The notes below the pieces were generated by a model. The model searched no databases and had not been told where the DNA came from. It worked only from the letters and a program-made list of their open reading frames with translations. Shown piece by piece: positions 35,881 through 46,900 of a stretch of DNA of 64,000 nucleotides; within the stretch, counting starts at the first letter, position 1; each line of letters starts with the position of its first letter. Position numbers and translations under genes: made by a program. Origin of the DNA: Chaetorhynchus papuensis (lineage: Eukaryota > Chordata > Aves > Passeriformes > Rhipiduridae); the NCBI GenBank assembly GCA_013396525.1, contig VWYX01000205.1, positions 778,522-842,521 on the forward strand, read 5' to 3'.

Positions 35881-36184
35881 CGAGCTGAGGATCCCCCCTG
35901 GTTTGGTGCCCGCCAGGTTTGCACAGGTAAACGCACCCCACAACAGCCCAGAGGCTCGGAGCTCTTGAAGGCCCGGGAGGCTTTTTGGCAGCGGGGTGGG
36001 GCAGGGCACCTTGGGGACGATCCTAGCCCCACCAGGAGGATGGATGCCGCTGTTTTTTTAACCCGGGGAAGCTCCCTTTGATTCAGGACAGTGGGTGGCG
36101 GGGCACTGGGTGCTGTGGACTCCGTGCTGGGGGAGCCCCGCAAAGCAGCCGGGCTCCTGGGGTGCAGCCCCTGAGCTCAAACCT

Positions 36185-36234
36185 NNNNNNNNNNNNNNNN
36201 NNNNNNNNNNNNNNNNNNNNNNNNNNNNNNNNNN
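36185..36234. other. Assembly gap (50 N)
   Basis: A run of 50 N directly before a G-run, probably inside ANXA6 intron 1. The round length suggests a gap of unknown true size. Confidence 0.98.
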
Positions 36235-37911
36235 CGGGGGGGGGCTTTGGAGAGGCTGCAGGGGTGCATTGCTGGCGAAACAGAGGCTTCCACAAAGGCT
36301 GTGCACATCATTTAGGATTTCTCATGGGACCCCATAACCCACATTTCTCCAGTGCTGGGTGGGGAGCAGGTGTACCCCCATGCTGGGGCACTGCTGCCCA
36401 TGGATGTGGTGTGTTTGTCCGGGCCTCTGCGGAGGTGTCAGCAGCAGGGGGGGACAGGGACGGGGCCCTACAAGGACAGGTCGGGGACTGGGTGTGGTCG
36501 GCGATTCTCCACCAGTGCCGAGATGAGTTGGGTGGCCTCAGCCCTGCTGCCACATGCATGGAGTGAGGGAGGAGGGCTGTGCCATGCTCGGATTTCCCCA
36601 CTCCCAGGAGGGTGCACAGCTTGGGGTACAGGCTCCAAAGTGGCATTAACAGGCTGCGTGTGCCGGGGGTGGGGTCCCTTGGCACCCACCCAGCGCCCGG
36701 CCGCAGTGCGGCCCCACTGCGTGTGGGGTGCGTGGGGGCCGCCCCCCAGCCAGGAGCCATGTGAAGGGGCTGAGGCTCACAGCCTCCCCAGATGAAGAGG
36801 GAAAGGGAGGTGAAAGCAGTTCTGGTTTTCCGCAAAACTTTCTTCCCTCAACCAGAGTGCCTGTGGGTGCTAAAAGCTTCCTGTAGCCAAGCAGGGGGAC
36901 CCAGCTGCGCCGATGGCTGCAGGGCTGGGTCTCCCCTCGCGTGGGTGCTCCCGCAGGGATGTGCAGCCAAGCCAGGGAAGTTCATGTGATTTCTCCTGCT
37001 CGCTCCATGGAATGAAACCGAACTCCTCTGGGCTCAGAAATCCCCCAGGGTGGCCCTGCTCTGCTTTGAGTTTTTCTGCAACGTGTCTCAGAGGGAGGGT
37101 GAACAAGCCAGGCGGGGCCGGGCCTCATGGCCGGCCTCAGCTGACGCTCAGCGGTTCATTCATGGCTGGGCTCCATTTTCCAGCTGTTTTTCTCCCTCTA
37201 CCAGCTTCCTCGGAGCAAATGGCGCTGCTGGGGGACTTCCGCTGGGAGGGTGGGGAGAGCCCACACCGCAGTGGGTTGCAGTTATAAATGGTGCTGGCGT
37301 TAGAAAACAACCTGCGAGTTACCCTGGAAACCCAGCTGTGTTTGCAGGTCTCCAAGGATGTGTGGGCCTGATGGTGGCCTTGATGGCTGCACAGAAACTC
37401 AGATAAAAGCTGCTGGGATCCTGTGGGGGCTGCCCAGCACCATGTGACAAGGGAATGTCCCCAGCAGCTGCTAAAGCTGGGAAGGCCCCAGGGCTTGGGG
37501 GCTGCAGGGGAGCAGAAGGAACATTGCAGGGTGCAGTGAGAAGGCCCAGCCCTGCGGAGGATGCTCAGCCCATTTCCACATATTCAGCACATTTTTCCCC
37601 TGTGGTTTCTCTTGGTACTGGCAGGAAGCTGTTCAGGGCCCATCTGCACTGCCCCGGCCTGCGGGGTCCCCTCAGCGCCAGATACCAAAGGCTCGGTGAC
37701 TACAGGGTGGCCAGCAAAGCCCCTCTCCCCAATCCATCCTGCAGCACCTGGATTTCCCTCCCGTGGGCACCACACCCACACCCCAGGAGGGAGCAAACCT
37801 TCCCTTAACTAACAGAGGCTGCAGAGAGGGGCTTTGGCTCATGTTGATCTCTCTGTTCCCTTCCACAGCTCCTCCTTGCCCTCGCTCCAGTGATTTCCAG
37901 CCTGGGAAGCC

Positions 37912-40900
37912 ATGGCACCCAAAGGAAAGGTAAGGGTGACCTCCACACGGCAGGGATGGGTCCTGGGGTGCCGCAGGGCAGACCCCAGAGCTGGGGCAGC
38001 ATCTGCAGCAGCAGCAAGGATGGTGGTGATGTGCATGGACACCATGCTGCCCACAGCCTGTTTACATTCCTGCCTCTCCAGCCAGTGCTGTCTGGATGTG
38101 ATGCAGACGGGGGAAGTGCTGGGCTGGGGAGCAGGGACAGCAAGGAGCTAAAATCCTTTTGGGACCACAGCGGGATGGGGAAGAGAAGCAGGGCCGTGGG
38201 AAGGGGAGGAGAAGAGATTTTGCACTGGGGATTTGGGCTTTTGATGGAGAAAAATCCCGCCTGAGCATGCTGCAAGGCGTGCAGCCCTGTTCGGGCCTCT
38301 GCCCTCTCCCCAGCCTGGATTAGTTCCCACTCCAAACTGGGGCTGGTGCAATGTGGCAGCTGGGTGAGCAGGTGCTCCCCTGCAGCCAGGAAAACATCTC
38401 AGTGTGGGTGGAAATCCCAGCCTCGGTGGGCAGCTGTGGCTGGCTCAGCACAGCCTGCCTGCTGGCAGGGGTGGAGTCCCAGCTCAGAGCTTCCCTTCTC
38501 CACCGCTGGGGCCGGGCTCTGCTTTCCATTCCCTGCATTAATCAAACAGTTATTTCCTCCAGCCTTTTTGCCCAAAGCTTCCTGCCCAGCTGAGGCAGTG
38601 GCTGCTCTAGGTGGGGAAACTGAGGCACAGTGCAGGTGAACATTTCCCTGTGCTGGTCCCGGACCCCAAGCAGCCACAGAGTGGGAGAGAGTGAAGCCAC
38701 GCTGGGAATTTTGCTTCCACCCTCCTGGCCCCAGTGTGGCTTATTTTTAGCTGGGAGGTCCTGGACAGGCCGGGATGACTCAGAGGCTGGAGGAGGGGCA
38801 GGGAAAGGCCCCTGGCAGCTGAAAGAGGATGGAGAGCGGGATGGGGGTATGAGGAGTATGCAGTGGGCAGGATGCTGTTTCCATCCTAACTGATGTTCCC
38901 ACACTTCCCTGGGGTTCATTCCCACCGAGAATGCAGGGAGTGTGGGGTGATGCACAGAACTGAGCTCCTGCCTCAGTTTCCCTCGCCCCAGCAAGGCAGG
39001 CAGCTCATGCTTCGATGGCCCAGCAGGCAGAAACACAGCCCTGCTCCTCCTCTCCATTTAACCACGGCCAACATCTTGACTCCCCAATACCCTCCAGCCA
39101 CCCTTGTTCACTCCTGCTGCCTCCAGGCACCTCCTTTGCCTTGCAATTTATTTCCATCTCTGCAAGGCATGTGTGTGGCAGCAGCTTGTGCCAAGCCAGG
39201 AGGGTCTGGGAGCTGCTGGGAAGCGGGGCTAAATCCAGCTCTCCCGATGAATCACCTGCAATACGATCTGTCCTGTGCCCGCCTGGTTCCCTGGAAGGGC
39301 AGCATCTCCTCGTGGTCCCTGCCACACAGGACACCAATGCCAGCAGCTCCTCCCAAGAGGGCCTGTGGGATGTGCCCAGTTTCTCTCTGGAAATAGGAGG
39401 AGAGAGGGTGGTTTGTGTCTGAAGGTGCTGGGTGGGATGTGCAGCAGAGCTGTTGTGCCGAGGCAATGGGATGGGAGCCAGGGGAGCGGTGGGTGTGGAG
39501 CTGCCCTGAGTCCATCTCCTTGGGCTCATTCCTGGAGGCATTTCCTGGGTCAGGGTCATTGATGCCCATCTTCTCCGAGGATGTGCTGGCTTTAGATGTC
39601 CATGCTGGCAGCAGGCCTGGGCCTCTGCACAGCTCCTGAGGAGCTTAAAGACGCCGTGCAGCAGATCCTGAGCAGATGAGCCCAGGCAGGTGCACACACC
39701 CAGCTGGCACATAGTACAAGCAGAGCCGAGGGAGGATGCTCAGTTTCCCAGGGTGTTGACACAGCTGACAGCCCCAGCTCAGCTCCCAGCCCTGCTGATT
39801 CCCAGCAAGACCACTAAGGAAATGCTGCTGCTCAGTTCTTCGTGCTCTGTGCCTTTGGTGGGGATGTATCCCAGTTCCTTTTGTGGGACCAGGATGGTTT
39901 CACATCTGCTTCCACCCACGGTGGTGCTGATCTCATTCAGAGTCCGGCTCCAGGCTCCCCTGGGGTGAATTTCCCTGGGCAAAACTGACCTGGGGAGGGG
40001 GATCTTGGTCCCTCCTTTTTCCTGAGGTCTCTGGAGGTGTCATTCCTGACTCCCTGTTGTGCAGCCTGGAAGTGGCAGAAGAGCAGATAGAATTGGATCA
40101 TGCCAAACCCCAGGATTTCTCAGGAAAGTCCTTCCTAATATCCAGGGTCTCTGTTCCAACCCCTTGGATCAGCCTGGGCCCCAGGGGAGTGCCTTCTGGG
40201 GCAGGACAAACTGTTGGAAGCTCTGGTGCTTCTCAGTGTTTTCCACTTAGCAGCCCATGATGACTTTGTGCCTGTAAATTTGTCTCCTTGCTCGGAGGCC
40301 ATGCTGAGCCTGGGCATCCTCAGCATCCGGAATGGTTCCTTGATTGCTGCAGGCACTGGAAAATTAATTCCCTCTGTAGGAAGGGAGAGCAAACAGGAAA
40401 GGAAACAACTGCAGAGGAGAACAACTGTTTATGTTTGAGGCTGAGCTTTGTCTTGGGCAGCCTGAGCCAAAATGGATCTCACCTCCTGCTCAGCTTCAGC
40501 TTCTCCTTCCCCCATGCCACTGGGGCTGCTCCTTCCCCTTGTACCTTCTCCCCTCCTTTCCCGTAGGTCTACAGGGGCTCAGTGAAGGATTTCCAGGGCT
40601 TTGATGCCAACCAGGATGCAGAGGCCTTGTACAATGCCATGAAGGGATTTGGTATGGATGCTCCTCCAGACTGACCCTTGATGTCCCCTGTTCCTTCGGT
40701 TGACTCTTGCATGGCAGGGTGTCCTGCATCCCTTCCCCTCTCAGATGACTGAGTGTGCTAAAGCCCTCCCGGTTTGCTTTCCTCCCTGGAGCCAGCTTGG
40801 CTCTGCCTGTCCTCCCAGCCCCAAGTGCAAAGCAGCTTTGGGCACAGCAGGGTGGCTGTGGTGAGCCCAGCCACGGGCTGTCCATGACTCCTGGCTGTCC

Positions 40901-43900
40901 CCACAGGCAGTGACAAGGAGGCCATCCTCGACCTCATCACATCCAGGAGCAACAAGCAGCGGGTGGAGATCTGCCAAGCCTACAAGTCCCTCTATGGGAA
41001 GGTAAAGCCAGGAACACTCCCTGGTCCGTGCCCCCACTGCAGACACAAGTGGCCGTGGCTGCCACCACCCAGCAGGGACCTACTGCTCCCAGGACCCCCT
41101 CAGAGATGCTGTGGAGCAAAGGGTCCCCCAGCCCCTTTCTCCCCCTCCACCAGGACCTCATTGCAGACCTGAAGTACGAGCTGACGGGGAAGTTTGAGCG
41201 GCTGATCGTGAGCCTAATGCGGCCCCCAGCTTATGCTGATGCCAAAGAGATCAAAGATGCCATCTCGGTAAGGGGTGGGCACCCCCCAGGGCCCCTCCAG
41301 CGACACCCCAGCCAGCCCCACTGCTCATTGGGGCTATGTCTCTGCCTGCAGGGTGTCGGCACGGATGAGAAGTGCCTCATTGAGATCCTCGCCTCGCGCA
41401 CCAACCAGGAGATCCATGACCTGGTGGCTGCCTACAAAGATGGTGAGGGCTGAGGAAGGGCAGGGGCTGCCCTGTGCCCTCTTGAGCCATGAGAAGGGCA
41501 GAGGTGAAGGGATCCAGCTCTCCAGGCCTGACCTCTTCCCTTCCTTTTCCACCAGCCTATGAGAGAGACCTGGAAGCTGACATTGTTGGAGACACGTCGG
41601 GCCACTTCAAGAAGATGCTCGTTGTTCTGCTTCAGGTATGTCCATCTGTCCAGCATCTGCAGGTGATGGGTGCCTGTGCCCTGCAGGGCTGAGCCTGTCT
41701 CTCTCCCACAGGGTGCCAGGGAAGAGGATGATGTGGTGAGCGAGGACCTGGTGCAGCAGGATGCCAAGGTGAGGCTCGGCAGGTCACTGTGACAGGCGGT
41801 ATCTGGGCAGGGATGGGGCTGGTGGCACTGGGACGATCTGGATTTAGGCCTGCAAAAGGTGGGTGGGTGCCAAGGACAGCACCCTGAGTCAGGCTGTGCC
41901 ACCTTCCCCATCCCACAAGGACCTGCTGGAAGCTGGCGAGCTGAAATGGGGCACAGACGAGGCCCAGTTCATCTACATCCTTGGCCGGAGGAGCAGGCAG
42001 CATCTCCGCCTGGGTGAGCATCACCTGTGAGCTCAGGGTGGGCTTGAAGGTATCTTGGCAGCTTGTCCAGGCATCTCCATGCTCTCATCCCACAGTCTTT
42101 GATGAATATTTGAAGATTGCTGGGAAGCCAATTGAGAGGAGCATCCGGGGAGAGCTCTCTGGTGACTTTGAGAAGCTGATGTTGGCCGTGGGTAAGCCAG
42201 CCCCACACGGGGATCCTGCAGAAACACACCACTGGCCTTCCTGGGGTGCGAGGGCTCAGCACCAGGGCCAGCAGGGTCAGGGCTGTGGCTGTACCCAGTA
42301 TCAGGGAGCTCAGGGAGACTCCTTCAGGGCAGGTGGGGATGCTGGATGTGGTTCCCATGGGGTGTGGGTGCTCAGAGACTGGGGGCACTGGTGAAGCGGG
42401 GTGCTGGCATCCCTCACACCTCAATTTCCCTGCAGTGAAATGCATCAGAAGCACAGCAGAGTATTTTGCTGAAAGGCTCTACAAGGCCATGAAGGTGAGT
42501 GAACTTCCCCTTCTTCACAGGGCCCCCCAGCACTGCAGGGAGCTGGCCAGAGGAGGGGTCCCCTTGCCCCGGGGTGCCACTGGAGAGCAGGGTGACACAG
42601 GTCCATGAAGGCAGGACTTACGTGACCTGGGGTCTCTGCTCTTCCCTGCAAAGGAGTTATTCCTTCAGAGCCAGGGCTGGGTAGAAATCAGATAGAGGGT
42701 CCCACATGTGGTGGGCTGGGCAGGGTTGCTTGGCCATGCCAGGCTTGATGCAGGGGTTGCTCCATTGCAGGGTCTGGGCACGAGAGACAACACGCTGATC
42801 CGCATCATGGTGTCCCGCAGCGAGATCGACATGCTGGACATCCGGGAGGTGTTCAGGACCAAGTATGAGAAATCCCTCTACAACATGATAAAGGTAAGTG
42901 CTGTGGGTCCCTCCTCACCCTCCAAGAGCTGCTGGTGCTGCCTCCCTCATGATGCCAGCACCCCGGGGAGGTCTGTGCTGGGTGTCCATCTAAGCTTCAG
43001 GGAGAACCCTCTGCATGAGCCCATCCCATGGCACTACCTTGACTCTACCTACTGCATGGTTCTCTGTCTCCACCTGCCTTTCCAGGAGGACACCTCTGGG
43101 GAGTACAAGAAGGCTCTGCTGAAGCTGTGTGGAGGGGACGATGAGTAAGACCACCTGCCACCCCCCTGTGTCCCTCTTCATCCCCTTGGTGCTGGGTACA
43201 ACCTCTGGGTCAGAGCCCGGTGGAGCACCTGGACCGGCAGCACCCACAGTGACAGTGGTTCAGTAGGGGGGGCCCTGTGGCCCCTCTGCATGGCCAGCCA
43301 CGATGTCATGGTCCCTTCTTGGCACATGGGAGCCCTGCAGGGCAGGGCCAAACCCCTGGAGGGAGGATGCTCCGGTGGGGGAGGTTGGGATTCACCACAC
43401 ATTTCCTCCCATCCCCACCCATCCAGCCCCACAGCAAGCACCTGGCTCCTGCCCCTGTGCCCAGTGGACACAAAACACCCCTCATGGAGGGGCAAGACGG
43501 GGTGAGGGGGGCTGTTGGCGGGTGCAGGGCCCCCATGGCTCACTGTCCCCTGTCCTTGCCCTCCCGTTGCAGTGCTGCAGGTGAGTTCTTCCCCGAGGCG
43601 GCGCAGGTGGCCTATCGGATGTGGGAGCTTAGTGCGGTCAAAGTAGAGGTCAGCACCCCCAGCCCCCTGTACCCCTCTGTGCTGCCTGCCAGCTTGGGAC
43701 CCCTGGCTGCTCTTCTCTGCCATGGGGCACGGCCAGCCCCACGCCTCTGCTCTGCCTCTCACTCCCCGGCTTCTCTCAATGCCATTCTCTGGTTTTGGGG
43801 TACGAGGTTGGCAGGACGAAACCCTGGTGGGGCTGGCCGCCCCCCCGGCCTCCACTAACCCCCTCCTCTCTCTGAGGCCTTCCTCCCTTGGGGCAGTGGG

Positions 43901-46900
43901 TCCTGCATGTCTGTGCAATGCATCACGTGCAGCCCTGGCTCCAGTGCCCACCAAAGAACCCCTGCTCCCCGGGGTAGCCCAGAGCTGGCCGGGGCATGGC
44001 TGCACCATGGAGAGTGGCACCCTGCATGCAGCTGGAGCTCCCACAAAAGGGTGCTTTGGGATGTGCAGAAAAGGTACCCAGAGCCCTATCTGAACACTGT
44101 GAGGATGGAGATGTGTTTGGAGCTGTAAGGACACAGGAGGGTAGAACTGCAGGGCAGGAGTGGGCACCCTTTCAGCGACTCCTCTTGTGTCTCTCAGTGA
44201 TGTGGCCAGCCCAGGCTGAGATGTCCCAGTGCTAGGGCAGGCAGGTGTAACACTGGCCAGGACACCGAGACTCCAGGGACTGTCTGTTGCTGTCTTCTTC
44301 CTGCTCTCTGCTGGTCTGGCTATGGTTTGCCCCTTAAAGGAAGGGGTGACAGTGGCGGGGAGATCCTCACTGATCCCCAGGTGCTTGCACTAACACAGAA
44401 CCTGCTTTGGCCTCAGCTTGCTGGGTGGCACCTTCCTTCCTTCTCTCCATCCCTCCTTCTCTCCATCCCTCCTTCTCTCCATCCCTCCTCTCCATCCCTC
44501 CATCCCTTCATCCCTCCCTCCCTCCCTCCCATCTCAGGGATGAACCTAAACCCTCTGCATCCACAGCTGCGAGGAACCGTGCAGCCTGCAGGAGACTTCA
44601 ACGATGACGGGGACGCTCAGGTGCTGAGGAAGGCGATGAAGGGCCTGGGTAAGTGAGGACCATGAGTTTAGGCCCTTCCTGCTTCTCCTCAACGGCTCCT
44701 GGAGCAGAAAATCCACCCTGGCCCCCACAGGGCTCCATGGAAACCCCAGGGGGAATAAAGAGGTGGAGCTGTGGGAGCTCTCCCTTCCCCACCAGTTTGT
44801 GGGGCTGGCGGTGTGCCCTTGATCAGGGGTGACACGGTGACACAGTGTGGCTCTGCTGTCATTGCAGGAACGGACGAGGGGGCCATCATTGAGGTGGTGA
44901 CCAAGAGGAGCAACGCCCAGAGGCAACAGATCCTGAAGGCTTACAAGGCTCATTATGGCAGGGTACTGCAGCCTTCATCCCACCCTGCTTCCTCCTTCTG
45001 CCCACATCCTGCCCCCTCCCACATGGAGATCAGCCCCTCACTGAAAGGAATCCTGCCCAGGGAGCAGTGGGCAGCTGGGGCACACCCACATGCCCTGGCA
45101 CTCCCCCAGGAGAAACAGAGTTGTCACAGCGGCCTCCCACTCTGGGTGCCCCACCAGCCCGAGCAAGGGTCCCATCCTCAGTTCTGCACAGAGGATTCTA
45201 GAGCCAGGATCTCCCCAAAGCCGCTCGAATACGTGACTTTAAACTGCCCCAAGGGTTTTCACAGATGTCTCCAATCCCCACACTCTCTTCCCCTTTTTTC
45301 TCTCTCATGTTGCCTCCACTGCCTCCACTGCAGAAGCAGCTGGGGACTGAACCCTCAAATGCTTTTGCAGGACCTGATGGCAGACCTGAAATCCGAGCTG
45401 TCGGGCAGCTTGGCCAAGCTGATCCTCGGGCTGATGCTGACGCCGGCGCAGTACGATGCCAAGCAGCTGAGGAAGGCCGTGGAGGTAATTGCCACACTGC
45501 TGGTATCAGTGCCAGCATGGGAGGACAAAGTGGTTTTTGCTGTGGCTGTACCTGCACTGCTGGTGGCCCAGGGCTGTGAGCACCCCCAGCTTCACATGCC
45601 CCAGGGTCTCGTCTCCTACAGAGAAGAAAAGATCAGAAAGCACCAGGACAAAGACCTGGCTTGCACTGAAGACTTGCTGGGAGCCCTGTGTGGCCTCTTT
45701 GCAGCCCAGCATGTTCAGCCAGCTGGTAGCCACAGGAGAGCCAGCAGTGCCTGTGGCCCAGGGCGGTGAGCACCCCCAGCTTCACATGCCCCAGGGTCTC
45801 ATCTTCTACAGAGAAAAAAGATCAGAAAGCACCAGGACAAAGACCTGGTTTGCACTCAAGAGTTGCTGGGAGCCCTATGTGGCCTCTTTGCAGCCCAGCA
45901 TGCTCAGCCAGCTGGTAGCCACAGGAGAGCCAGGGTAGGGGCAAACCAGTGACGTGCACTGCTATCCACCAGTGACACCAGCTGGGACTCCACTAACAGC
46001 ATACTTGGACACTTTCATGTTGGTTCCTTCCAGCCCTTGGGGCTGTTTGCTGGACGTAGACTTTTGCCACATGGTTGACCTGGACCCCTCCTTGCCTGGC
46101 ACTGCGGGGCAGTGCCACCACGTCCCCATGTGGTGTTGGCACCTGCAGCACCCACCATGCCACTCTCTTCCAGGGGGCCGGCACAGATGAGAGCGTCCTC
46201 ATTGAAATCATGGCCACGCGGAACAACCAGGAGATCAGGGCTATCAACGAGGCTTATCAGGAAGGTATGGCACAGGAGGGACGGGGGAAGCACCCACATT
46301 CTGGGCACAGATCACACTGCACAAGGCCCTTCCAGAGCCCAGGCAAAGTTTTGTCTCTGGGTTGTGTTGCTGTTGTACCGTGAATGGCGAGAAAAGACAC
46401 AACTCAGATTCCAGGTCCAGGGCGAATCGAGCCCTGTTTATTAAAGACTGCTTTTATAACTTGGTTCGCAAAGATGACAGGAAAACCATTGGTTCTTTGA
46501 ACAGCCACCCCTTGTCCTATTGGCCAAAGCTCACAACACCTACTTCAAAATATTTTTTCACCGTGTACCAAAACAATTCTGCAAAACAGAACCCAGGTGC
46601 ACAGATAATGATAGTTTACAAAACCGTCTTGGCTGTTTTCATTTAGTCTGTGTGGGAAAGCAATGTTCTCACAGAATATTGAGAAAAAGCTGAAGAATTT
46701 CTCTGCTTTTAACTTTTTAGCATGTACAGGGTTGGGTCCATGGCTTGGTGCTGTGAAGGTTTATTAGTCCATCCAGCAGAGCGCTGGTCCTGGCCTCTCT
46801 CCATCTCACAGTGACATGGCCCAGCTCTGTCATCAATGTCTCCTTCCCTGAGAGCTCTTTCACAATGATCCTGTTTCCTCCAGAGTACCTGGAGCAAGAG

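Noticed and set aside
40060..40260. Possible fourth CR1 remnant (phrase like TCCTTCCTAATATCCAGGG)
   Set aside because: Only a short similarity to CR1 text; too degraded to support a call by eye.
43178..44167. 329-residue minus-strand open frame in ANXA6 introns
   Set aside because: Antisense to real ANXA6 exons, low-complexity composition and no homology.
44771..45769. 332-residue plus-strand frame covering two ANXA6 exons
   Set aside because: It includes the true exons 44868-44962 and 45371-45484 but reads through their introns; splice sites and homology show the exons are separate.
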